Shown piece after piece: positions 15,171 through 22,344 of a stretch of 61,795 nucleotides of DNA. Each line of letters begins with the position of its first letter. The first letter of the stretch is position 1. The DNA comes from Microbacteriaceae bacterium. GTDB taxonomy: Bacteria > Actinomycetota > Actinomycetes > Actinomycetales > Microbacteriaceae. The notes under the pieces were generated by a model, which was given only the letters and a program-made list of their open reading frames with translations, was not told where the DNA came from and ran no database searches. Where the stretch lies: positions 1 to 61,795 of the forward strand of contig JAODMO010000005.1 in NCBI GenBank assembly GCA_025464995.1, in the 5' to 3' direction. The position numbers and the translations under genes are program-made.

Positions 15171-15752
15171 ATGAGCAGGGCACTCTTCATCATCGATGTG
15201 CAGAACGACTTCACCGAGGGCGGCGCGCTCGGGGTCGAGGGCGGGGCGGCGGTTGCCGCCGGCGTGACGCGGCTTCTCGCGCAGCATCCCGGTGTCTACG
15301 ACCACGTGTTCGCGTCGCGCGACTGGCACGCCGCCGACAGCGACAACGGCGGTCACATCTCCGATCATCCCGACTTCGTCGACACCTGGCCGCCGCACTG
15401 CATCGCCGGCACGCCGGGCGGGGAGTACCACCCGGCCCTCGACACCTCGGCGGTCGACGTGCACGTGAAGAAAGGGCAGGGCGTGCCCGCGTACTCGATT
15501 TTCGAGGGCACGACGGATGACGGCGCCACCGTCTCCGCGACGCTCGACCGGCTTGCCGTGACCGACATCGACGTCGTGGGCATCGCGACCGACTACTGCG
15601 TGCGGGCGAGTGCGCTCGACGCCCTCTCCGGCGGCCGGAGCGTGCGCGTGCTGGCCGACCTCGTCGCCGGGGTCGCCGCCGACTCCAGCGCCGCCGCCCT
15701 CGTCGAACTCGAGGCGGCCGGCGCGCAGATCGTCGACGGGAGCGAAGCGTGA
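15171..15752 (+). CDS. pncA: Nicotinamidase-type isochorismatase-fold hydrolase
   Basis: This 193-residue cysteine hydrolase has the nicotinamidase pattern: the catalytic Asp in LFIIDVQNDF (residue ~9), metal and substrate motifs ASRDWHAADSDNGGHIS (~44-60) and WPPHCIAGTPGGEYHPAL (~69-86), the catalytic Lys in VHVKKGQ (~97) and the nucleophile in GIATDYCVRASALDA (Cys ~140). It should convert nicotinamide to nicotinate and ammonia for NAD salvage, although close relatives act on other amides. It lies 28 nt after dacB and 43 nt before a membrane protein, so co-transcription is possible. Confidence 0.82.
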   Translation: MSRALFIIDVQNDFTEGGALGVEGGAAVAAGVTRLLAQHPGVYDHVFASRDWHAADSDNGGHISDHPDFVDTWPPHCIAGTPGGEYHPALDTSAVDVHVKKGQGVPAYSIFEGTTDDGATVSATLDRLAVTDIDVVGIATDYCVRASALDALSGGRSVRVLADLVAGVAADSSAAALVELEAAGAQIVDGSEA

Positions 15753-15795
15753 CTGTCCACGACTCCAAGCTTCTCCCGCGAGTGCCCACACGACC

Positions 15796-16338
15796 GTGAC
15801 CGATTCAGGCCCGCGGATGGAGCCCGCCGACGTCTCCCGCTCCGACGATGTCCGCGCACCTTTCGGCACCCTCGACGACCTCCCCGAGTACGCGGAGATC
15901 GCCGTGAGGAAGCCGCGCGCAGCGGTCACGGTCGCCGCGTTGCTGCTCGCCGCGCTGCTCGTCGTCGTTGTCGTGGTGTTCGGGGTCGGCACGGTCGCGC
16001 ACGTCCTCGAGGTGGCCGACCAGTCGACGGTCGACCTGGGAAGCGTCGAACAGCGCACCGGCCTCGACTTCGCCGACGGGTCGGAGGTTCTCGCCGCGTC
16101 ATCCGCCCCCGACGCGTTCAGCGCCGAGGTGGCGCTGCCGAGTCGCGCGCTGCCCGACTTCGCGCTCGCCGGTTACGGTGCAGTGCAGGAGACGAGCGAG
16201 GCGCTCGACGAGGCGGTGGGCTCCGAGGTCGTCGCGCAGTACTATCGCGCGGCCAGCAACTCGCTCGTCGGTAACGCGGCACTCGTCGAACGCGGCGGTG
16301 CCCTCGTGCTGTTCGTCGACGTGCGGGCGGTCGGCTAG
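15796..16338 (+). CDS. Single-pass membrane protein of unknown function
   Basis: The 180-residue product has an acidic cytoplasmic N terminus, one strongly hydrophobic segment (VAALLLAALLVVVVVVFGVG, residues ~47-66) and an extracytoplasmic domain of about 110 residues rich in Ala, Glu and Val without cysteines. I recognise no domain. The GTG at 15796 is the first start after the nicotinamidase gene; ATG 15817 is an alternative. It ends 2 nt before the SpoU methyltransferase start, suggesting co-translation. Confidence 0.6.
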   Translation: MTDSGPRMEPADVSRSDDVRAPFGTLDDLPEYAEIAVRKPRAAVTVAALLLAALLVVVVVVFGVGTVAHVLEVADQSTVDLGSVEQRTGLDFADGSEVLAASSAPDAFSAEVALPSRALPDFALAGYGAVQETSEALDEAVGSEVVAQYYRAASNSLVGNAALVERGGALVLFVDVRAVG

Positions 16339-16340
16339 CT

Positions 16341-17141
16341 ATGCCCGTGATCGAGATCACGGATATCGACGATCCCCGCCTCGTCGACTTCGCACACCGC
16401 ACCGACGTCGCGCTCAAGAACGGTAGCCGCACGACGCATGGGCTCTACATCGCGGAGAGCGCCCTGGTGCTGGAGCGTGCGCTGCGCGCCGGGCACACGC
16501 CGCGCGCGGTTCTCGCCCTCGGCGGCACGGTCGACGAGGCGGTGGCGCTCGTCGGCGACGACGTGCCCGTGTACTCCGGCCCGGGGGAGCTTCTCGCGGA
16601 GCTCACCGGCTACATCCTGCACCGCGGACTCATCGCGTCGATGCACCGGCCGCCGCTGCCCGATCCCGTCGAGCTGCTGCGCGACGCCCACCGCGTGGTG
16701 GTGTTGGAGAACGTCTCCGACCCGACCAACGTCGGGGCGATCTTCCGTTCCGTCGCGGCGATCGGCGCAGACGCGGTGCTCGTGACTCCGCGGTGCTCCG
16801 ACCCGTTCTACCGGCGCGCGATCCGGGTGTCGATGGGCACCGTTCTGCAGGTGCCGTGGACGCGTGTGGGGGAGTGGACTTCCGTGCGGGAGTTGCTCGC
16901 GGCATCCGGCTTCCACATCGCCGCCCTCGCGCTGACTCCCGACGCCTCCTCGTTGCGCGAGTTCGCCGCGTCGGCGCCGGAACGCGTGGCCCTCGTGCTC
17001 GGCGCGGAGGGAGACGGGCTCACCCCCGAGGCGATCGCCGCGGCCGACACCGTCGTGCAGATCCCGATGGCGCACGGAATCGACAGCCTCAACGTCGCCG
17101 CGACGGCGGCAGTGGCGATGTACGCGCTCGCCGCGGGCTGA
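16341..17141 (+). CDS. SpoU/TrmH-family RNA 2'-O-methyltransferase
   Basis: The 266-residue product has an N-terminal RNA-binding subdomain (residues 1-100) and a SPOUT catalytic domain with the three knot motifs: ENVSDPTNVGAIFRSVAAIG (~118-137), LVLGAEGDGLT (~218-228) and IPMAHGIDSLNVAATAAVAM (~239-258). It methylates a ribose in rRNA or tRNA; the target cannot be inferred. It follows the membrane-protein gene by 2 nt and converges on the ABC exporter gene. Confidence 0.88.
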   Translation: MPVIEITDIDDPRLVDFAHRTDVALKNGSRTTHGLYIAESALVLERALRAGHTPRAVLALGGTVDEAVALVGDDVPVYSGPGELLAELTGYILHRGLIASMHRPPLPDPVELLRDAHRVVVLENVSDPTNVGAIFRSVAAIGADAVLVTPRCSDPFYRRAIRVSMGTVLQVPWTRVGEWTSVRELLAASGFHIAALALTPDASSLREFAASAPERVALVLGAEGDGLTPEAIAAADTVVQIPMAHGIDSLNVAATAAVAMYALAAG

Positions 17142-17178
17142 GGTTTCCGGGGGTCGCTTCACCCGGCGTCGGATAGCG

Positions 17179-19059
17179 TCAGACCAGCAGCTGGTGCTTC
17201 GCGAGCTCCTTGTAGAGCGGTGTCGAGACGACGAGTTCGGAGTGGGTTCCGACGCCGACGACCCGTCCGTGTTCCAGCACCACGATCTGGTCGGAGTCGA
17301 CGACCGTCGACAGCCGGTGGGCGATGACGATGAGCGTGCGGTTCTGAGCCACAGCGTCGATCGCCTCGCGCAGCATCTGCTCGTTGAGCCCGTCGAGGCT
17401 CGACGTCGACTCGTCGAGCAGCAGGATGGGCGGCGCGGCGAGCAGGGTGCGCGCGATCGCGAGGCGTTGGCGCTCCCCGCCGGAGAGCATCACGCCGTCC
17501 TCGCCGACAGCCGCGTCGAGGCCGAGGTTGTTGCGCTCGAGCACCTCCATGAGGTTCACGGAACGCAGCACCTCGACGCACTCCTCGTCGGTCGCCTCCG
17601 GCGCACCGAGGAGGAGGTTCTCGCGGATGGTGCCCGCGAGCACGGGCGCGTCCTGCTCGACGTAGCCGATCTGCGAGCGAAGCGCCTCGCGGTCGAGCGC
17701 ACGCACGTCGATGCCGCCGAGTCGAACGACACCGGCGGTCGGATCGTAGAACCGCTCGATGAGAGCGAGGATGGTGCTCTTTCCGGCACCCGACGGGCCC
17801 ACCAGGGCGGTCCGCTTGCCGCGGGCTGCCGCGAAGGAGACCCCGCGCAACACCGTCAGGTCTTGCACGCGCTCCTCGGGCAGGGCGATGGGCGACGTGG
17901 AGACGACCTCGGCCACGGCCTTCGCCACCTCGTCCTTCTTCGCGCCCTCCGGGTAGGAGAACTCGACGTTGTCGAACGTGATCGCCGCCTCCGTGGAGAT
18001 GTCGGCGGCCGCACCATCCGCGAGGGCGGAGTCGTGCTGGCTCTCGCTCGGCAACTCGATGATCTCCTGGATGCGGCCGAGTGCACCGAGCGCCTGGTTC
18101 ACCGAGTTGAGGGCGCCGAACGCGGAGCCGAGCGGCCCGATCATCATGAACAGGAAGAGGATGAACGCGACGAGGCTCGCGATCTCGATCGCCCCGCTCG
18201 CGACCCGGAAACCGCCGACGCCGAGCACGACGAGGAGGGAGACCTGCAGCGCGATGCCCGCGATGGGCACCACGAGCGCCGAGATCTTGGCGACCTGGAT
18301 GCCCATGGCCCACGCTCCGTGTGCATCCTTCTCGATGGCGACGATCTCGCGTTCCGTCGCGTTCGACGCGCGGACGGTGCGGATGGCGCTGATGGCACGT
18401 TCTACGGAGGCGGCGAGGTCGCCCACCTTCTCCTGCTGCTTCCGGCTCACGACGCGCACGCGGCCCGAGAGCAGCACGACCGACACGATCGAGATCGCGA
18501 TGACGAGCACCGTGAGGCCGAGCAGCACCGGGTCGATGACGAGCATGGCGATGAGCGCGCCGATGAACAGCACTGCGCCGCCGATCGCATCGATGAGACC
18601 CTGCGTGATGACGGCGTACAGCAGCGTGGTGTCGGAACCGACGCGCGAGACGAGGTCCCCTGTGCGCCGGGTGTCGAACTCGCTGATCGGCAGGCGGAGG
18701 ATGCGCTGCACGAGCCGGCGACGGGCAGAGAGCACGACGCTCGTGCCCGTGCGCTGCAGCAGGTAGTGCTGGAAGCCATTGAGCAGTGCCGCGAGCACGA
18801 CCAGTCCGACGAGGGCCGCGACGAGGGTGCCGAGCGGGTCGCCGACCTCGACCTTGGCGATGACCTGGCTGACGAGCAGCGGCTGCGCGAGCGATGCTGC
18901 AGCGCCGAGGAGGCTGAGCGCGACGACCACGCCCAGCACCTTCTTGTGCTCGAAGAGATAGGGCAGAAGCTGGCTGAATCGGGCGCGCGGGCCGTCGTCT
19001 TTCTTCTTGCCGCGTCCGCCGCTTCCGCGGGCGGGACGGGTGGTGTTCTGAGTGCTCAT
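17179..19059 (-). CDS. ABC exporter, fused membrane and ATPase domains
   Basis: This 626-residue half-transporter has a Gly/Lys-rich N tail, six membrane helices (residues ~45-330) and a nucleotide-binding domain with Walker A GPSGAGKST (~430), Q-loop YVEQDAP, signature LSGGERQRLAIAR (~530), Walker B ILLLDES and switch IAHRLS. It would act as a homodimeric exporter of drugs, lipids or peptides. An insert between the membrane and ATPase cores contains KKDEVAKAVAEVVS. The start is fused by ATGA overlap to a small HTH gene. The substrate is unknown; convergent with the SpoU gene. Confidence 0.9.
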   Translation of the reverse strand: MSTQNTTRPARGSGGRGKKKDDGPRARFSQLLPYLFEHKKVLGVVVALSLLGAAASLAQPLLVSQVIAKVEVGDPLGTLVAALVGLVVLAALLNGFQHYLLQRTGTSVVLSARRRLVQRILRLPISEFDTRRTGDLVSRVGSDTTLLYAVITQGLIDAIGGAVLFIGALIAMLVIDPVLLGLTVLVIAISIVSVVLLSGRVRVVSRKQQEKVGDLAASVERAISAIRTVRASNATEREIVAIEKDAHGAWAMGIQVAKISALVVPIAGIALQVSLLVVLGVGGFRVASGAIEIASLVAFILFLFMMIGPLGSAFGALNSVNQALGALGRIQEIIELPSESQHDSALADGAAADISTEAAITFDNVEFSYPEGAKKDEVAKAVAEVVSTSPIALPEERVQDLTVLRGVSFAAARGKRTALVGPSGAGKSTILALIERFYDPTAGVVRLGGIDVRALDREALRSQIGYVEQDAPVLAGTIRENLLLGAPEATDEECVEVLRSVNLMEVLERNNLGLDAAVGEDGVMLSGGERQRLAIARTLLAAPPILLLDESTSSLDGLNEQMLREAIDAVAQNRTLIVIAHRLSTVVDSDQIVVLEHGRVVGVGTHSELVVSTPLYKELAKHQLLV

Positions 19060-19295
19060 GAGTGCTTTCGGGTCGGGGTGCTGCTGCGCCCGTACTTCTT
19101 GTGGACTGCCTGGCGGGAGACGCCGAGGGCGAAGGCGATGAGTTGCCACGACGCTCCGGCGTTGTGGGCGCGGCGGGCCGCCAGACCCTCGGCGCGGTCG
19201 AGCTCCGTGCGGAGCTTCGCTATCGCCTGAAGGGCCTCGATCGGGTCATCCGAACCCGCGCTTGCCGCGAGGGTGTGAATGCTGACGCGGTCCAT
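19056..19295 (-). CDS. Small helix-turn-helix protein coupled to the ABC exporter
   Basis: The 79-residue protein ends in a compact helix-turn-helix (GASWQLIAFALGVSRQAVHKKYG, residues ~48-70) after a helical stretch with two conserved-looking segments (IEALQAIAKLRTELDRAEGL). It resembles short actinobacterial HTH proteins with a SWQ.IA..LGVSRQAVHKK motif. ATG 19295 is chosen because the upstream in-frame TTG at 19304 falls within the promoter -10 box. It overlaps the exporter start by 4 bp. Two identical-half-site palindromes lie over its own promoter, so autoregulation is likely. No ligand domain is present. Confidence 0.75.
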   Translation of the reverse strand: MDRVSIHTLAASAGSDDPIEALQAIAKLRTELDRAEGLAARRAHNAGASWQLIAFALGVSRQAVHKKYGRSSTPTRKHS

Positions 19296-19299
19296 GGTC

Positions 19300-19315
19300 G
19301 TCAACCGTAGTTGAC
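19300..19315. promoter_or_regulatory. Operator palindrome A
   Basis: GTCAACCGTAGTTGAC is a palindrome with GTCAAC/GTTGAC half-sites and a 4-bp centre. It covers the -10 box of the HTH/exporter promoter and has the same half-sites as palindrome B, 28 bp away centre to centre. Confidence 0.65.
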
Positions 19316-19332
19316 ACTTCTCGACCCGTCAA
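19304..19332 (-). promoter_or_regulatory. Promoter of the HTH/exporter operon
   Basis: On the minus strand TTGACG (19327-19332) and TACGGT (19304-19309) are spaced 17 bp. The predicted start site lies about at the ATG 19295, giving a leaderless transcript. Each hexamer falls within one of the two palindromes. Confidence 0.55.
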
Positions 19333-19343
19333 CTTGAGTTGAC
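19328..19343. promoter_or_regulatory. Operator palindrome B
   Basis: GTCAACTTGAGTTGAC repeats the half-sites of palindrome A and covers the -35 box of the minus-strand promoter. It lies about 50 bp from the start of the divergent ATP-grasp gene, which could therefore share the control. Confidence 0.65.
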
Positions 19344-19379
19344 ATCCTGACTTCCGGGGTCACAAACCGACGGCCGACG

Positions 19380-19385
19380 TAGCAT
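19380..19385 (+). promoter_or_regulatory. Possible -10 element of the ATP-grasp gene
   Basis: TAGCAT ends 6 nt before the ATG at 19392 and no Shine-Dalgarno sequence intervenes. No clear -35 was seen, so the call rests on position. Confidence 0.35.
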
Positions 19386-19391
19386 CGAAGC

Positions 19392-20366
19392 ATGACTACC
19401 GACGCCCGCGTGTTCATCATCCACGAGAATCCGGAGTGGATCCCTCCGCTCATCGCCGCCTTCGATGCGGAGGGCGTGCCCTACGCCGAGCTGCGACTCA
19501 CCGAGGGTGCGATCGACCTCGATTCGCCGCCGGCTCCCGGCGTCTACTGGTCGCGCATGAGCGCCTCCGCGCACACTCGCGGCAACGAGCACTCGAAGGA
19601 CTACACGCGCGCCGTGCTCTCCTGGTTGGACGGCTGGGGCGCCACGGTCGTCAATGGGCGCCCCGTCATCGAGGTCGAGGTGAGCAAGGTGCAGCAGCAC
19701 GCGGCCCTCCGCGCCGCCGGATTCGACGTGCCGCGCACCTCCGCGGCGTTCGGGCTGGCCGATCTGTCTGCGAAGGTGCGCGAGTTCCCGGCGCCCTTCA
19801 TCACCAAGCACAACCAGGGCGGTAAGGGCCTCGGCGTGCGCCGCTTCGACTCGCACGAGGAGTTCGACAGGGTGCTGCAGGCGGGTGGCATCGAGCAGTC
19901 TCCCGACGGCATCACGCTCGTGCAGGAGTTCCTCGTCTCCGCCGCCCCGTTCGTGACCCGGGCCGAATTCGTGGGAGGACGCTTCGTCTACGCCGTGCGC
20001 GTCGACACGAGCGCGGGAAGCTTCGAGCTGTGCCCGGCCGACGCGTGCGTCGTCGACGACGCGGGCCGGGAGCCGGCGCCGCTGTTCAGCCTGCGCGAGG
20101 GTCTCGAGGGTGATCCGCTCATCGCGGACTACGAGCGGTTCCTCGCGGGGCAGGGCATCCAGATCGCCGGCATCGAATTCATCGAGACCGCCGACGGACG
20201 CCGCGTCACCTACGACATCAACACGAACACGAACTACAACCCCGACGTCGAGAAGGCGTCGCCCGTCTCCGCTCCCCGACAGATCGCCCGCTTCCTTGGC
20301 GGGATGCTCGCCGCCGCCTATCCGGCGCCCGCGGCGCCCGCGACCGAGGCGGTGTCGGCCCGATGA
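19392..20366 (+). CDS. RimK-like ATP-grasp ligase
   Basis: The 324-residue enzyme has the ATP-grasp order: an N-terminal Rossmann-like part (residues 1-100), the nucleotide-binding loop FITKHNQGGKGLGVRRFDS (~135-153), an adenine-site VQEFLVS (~177-183) and metal ligands in GIEFIETADGRRVTYDINTN (~258-277), where RimK-family enzymes have E...N-x-N. Such enzymes ligate a carboxylate to an amine through an acyl phosphate. The gene overlaps the following flavin monooxygenase by 4 bp, so both probably act in one pathway. Substrates are unknown. Confidence 0.75.
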   Translation: MTTDARVFIIHENPEWIPPLIAAFDAEGVPYAELRLTEGAIDLDSPPAPGVYWSRMSASAHTRGNEHSKDYTRAVLSWLDGWGATVVNGRPVIEVEVSKVQQHAALRAAGFDVPRTSAAFGLADLSAKVREFPAPFITKHNQGGKGLGVRRFDSHEEFDRVLQAGGIEQSPDGITLVQEFLVSAAPFVTRAEFVGGRFVYAVRVDTSAGSFELCPADACVVDDAGREPAPLFSLREGLEGDPLIADYERFLAGQGIQIAGIEFIETADGRRVTYDINTNTNYNPDVEKASPVSAPRQIARFLGGMLAAAYPAPAAPATEAVSAR

Positions 20367-21394
20367 GATTCGGATACTGGACCCCCACCTTCGGTGGCTG
20401 GCTGCGCAACGTCGACGACGAGGAGACGCCCGCAACGTTCGAGCACGCGAAGCTCATCGCGCAAACCGCCGAGCGCATCGGCTTCGACCTCACGCTCATC
20501 CCCGAGCTGAACCTCAACGACATCAAGGGGCAGGAGGCTCCGAGCCTCGACGCGTGGGAGCTGACGGCGGCGATCGCGGCCGTCACCGAGAAGCTTGAGA
20601 TCATGACGGCCATCCGCCCGGGCTACCACCTGCCCGCGCTCGCGGCGAAGAAGGCCGCCACGATCGACGACATCAGCGGTGGACGCTTCACACTCAACGT
20701 CGTGTCGGCGTGGTGGGCCGAGGAGGCGCGCCAGTACGGCGGCATCTTCTCCGAGCACGACGACCGCTACCAGCGCACTGTCGAATTCGTCGAGGTGCTG
20801 CGCGGGCTCTGGGCACAGACGCCCTTCAGCTACTCGGGCGACTACTACTCGCTCGAGAACACCTATCTCGAGCCCAAGCCGCAGCGCATCCCGCGCATCT
20901 ACGCCGGCGGCGAGAGCGAGGCGGGGCGTCGCTCGATCGCCCAGTTCGCCGATGCCTACGTCACCCACGGCGGAACGCCCGACGAGCTGCGGGCCAAGGT
21001 CGACGACCTCGCCGCCCGGCGCGCGGCAGCCGGCGGAACGCCCTTCGAGGCGTTCGGTATGGCGGCGTACGCGATCGTGCGCGACACCGAGGAGGAGGCC
21101 CAGCAGGAGCTCGACCGCATCACGGATGTTCGCGGCGGTGCCGCCTACGACTCGTACCAGCAGTTCATCAGCAAGTCGCAGCTCGACACGGCCGTCGACC
21201 TCCGTGACTACTCGGTCTCCAACCGCGGGCTACGACCCGAGCTCATCGGCACGCCCAGGCAGGTCGCCGAGCGGATCGCCGAGTTCTCTGCTGCGGGCGT
21301 CGACATCCTGCTGCTGCAGTTCTCCCCGCACCTCCGCGAGATGGAGCGCTTCGCGCGCGACGTCATCCCGCTTGTCCGCGAGCTGGAGGGGTAG
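20363..21394 (+). CDS. LLM-class flavin-dependent monooxygenase (SsuD-like)
   Basis: The 343-residue protein is a luciferase-like TIM-barrel oxidoreductase: MRFGYWTPTFGGWLRNVDDE at the N terminus, TAIRPGYHLPALAAKKAATI (~74-93), SGGRFTLNVVSAWW (~96-109) and RIYAGGESEAGRRSIAQFAD (~177-196). The match is to the SsuD alkanesulfonate-monooxygenase group, FMNH2-dependent enzymes that need a separate flavin reductase. No reductase, sulfonate transporter or sulfate-starvation gene is nearby, so desulfonation is not supported. Translational coupling to the ATP-grasp ligase suggests sequential modification of one metabolite. Confidence 0.82.
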   Translation: MRFGYWTPTFGGWLRNVDDEETPATFEHAKLIAQTAERIGFDLTLIPELNLNDIKGQEAPSLDAWELTAAIAAVTEKLEIMTAIRPGYHLPALAAKKAATIDDISGGRFTLNVVSAWWAEEARQYGGIFSEHDDRYQRTVEFVEVLRGLWAQTPFSYSGDYYSLENTYLEPKPQRIPRIYAGGESEAGRRSIAQFADAYVTHGGTPDELRAKVDDLAARRAAAGGTPFEAFGMAAYAIVRDTEEEAQQELDRITDVRGGAAYDSYQQFISKSQLDTAVDLRDYSVSNRGLRPELIGTPRQVAERIAEFSAAGVDILLLQFSPHLREMERFARDVIPLVRELEG

Positions 21395-21550
21395 TCGACG
21401 AACGGACGCCGGCTCAGGCCGTGCCGTGATGCTGGCGTCGAGCGGCGGTGCGCCGCCGAATCTCGATGATTCGCCCCGGACGCACTGGCGCTCGCCGTCA
21501 CCCCCGAGCGCACGGAGGCGTTGTCGCCTGCGCCGGTTAGGCTCGGTGTG

Positions 21551-21862
21551 GTGCCCGCGCCCGTCATCACGTCCCGTTCCCTGACGAAGAAGTACAACGC
21601 TTCCTCGGTTCGCTCTACGCGGTGGGCTGCATTGCTGTCATGCAGGTGCTCGCACTCGACCTCGCGCTGACGGCACTCCTCGCGCTTCCCGCCGTGATGC
21701 TCATCGCGGTCGGGTGCGCAAGCCTCGGCATGGCCGTCACGTCGTACATGAAGACGTTCCAGCAGATGCAGTGGATCAACTTCATCCTCCTGCCGATGTT
21801 CCTGTTCCCGGCGACTCGCGGCGTATTGCTGCTCGGGCATGCGGCCGAGTGCAATATGCCGC
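21551..21862 (+). pseudogene. Collapsed ABC transporter remnant (ATPase start joined to permease fragment)
   Basis: GTG 21551 opens PAPVITSRSLTKKYN, the usual first 16 residues of an ABC ATPase. The frame then shifts into an ABC-2-type permease segment: RFLGSLYAVGCIAVMQVLAL, LPAVMLIAVGCASLGMAVTS and YMKTFQQMQWINFILLPMFLF. A deletion must have removed the ATPase body and the start of the permease and joined the ends. The permease piece stops making sense near 21840, just before ribH. The preceding 21395-21550 contains no gene that I can support. Confidence 0.6.
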
Positions 21863-21873
21863 GAGTCACGACT

Positions 21874-22344
21874 CTAGGCGCGCAACTCCCGCAGCAGCAT
21901 TGCGGTCGCGAGCGCCGCCTCCGCCGCCTCGGCGCCCTTGTCCTCCTTGGAGCCTGGCAGCCCGGCCCGGTCGATGCCCTGCTGCTCGTCGTCGAGGGTC
22001 AGCAGGCCGAAGCCCACGGGCTTGCCGGTGAGCAGCGATGCCTGGGTCAGACCGGTGGTCGCGGCATCCGAAACGTACTCGAAGTGCGGGGTTCCACCTC
22101 GGATGATCACGCCGAGCGCGACCACCGCGTCGGCGCCCGCCTCGAGCGCGGCGCGGGTGACGACGGGCAGCTCGAAGCTGCCGGGCACGCGCAGCACCGT
22201 GACGTCCGCGCCCGACGCGTCAAGCACGCGGCGCGCTCCCGCGAGCAGCCCGTCGGCGATGCGCGTGTGCCACAGCCCGGCGACGATCGTCACCTTGAGG
22301 CCGGTGCCGTCGGTCGCGATGTCGGGTGAACCGTCGCCGCTCAT
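21874..22344 (-). CDS. ribH: 6,7-dimethyl-8-ribityllumazine synthase
   Basis: The 156-residue product has the lumazine-synthase signature residues: VAGLWHTRIADGLLAGA (residues 21-37), VPGSFELPVVTRAAL (~53-67), ALGVIIRGGTPHFEYVSDAA (~75-94, with the catalytic His of the TPHF motif) and PVGFGLLTLDDEQQ (~108). It condenses 5-amino-6-ribitylaminouracil with dihydroxybutanone phosphate, the penultimate riboflavin step, in an icosahedral or pentameric assembly. It is the last gene of the rib operon and overlaps ribBA by 4 bp. Confidence 0.95.
   Translation of the reverse strand: MSGDGSPDIATDGTGLKVTIVAGLWHTRIADGLLAGARRVLDASGADVTVLRVPGSFELPVVTRAALEAGADAVVALGVIIRGGTPHFEYVSDAATTGLTQASLLTGKPVGFGLLTLDDEQQGIDRAGLPGSKEDKGAEAAEAALATAMLLRELRA

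Noticed and set aside
17194-19230. 678-codon plus-strand frame opposite the ABC exporter
   Set aside because: Aspartate/histidine/arginine-rich shadow; the exporter's Walker motifs are on the minus strand.
20363-21394. Alkanesulfonate monooxygenase function for the LLM protein
   Set aside because: No sulfonate transporter, flavin reductase or sulfur genes nearby; only the fold-level similarity is kept.
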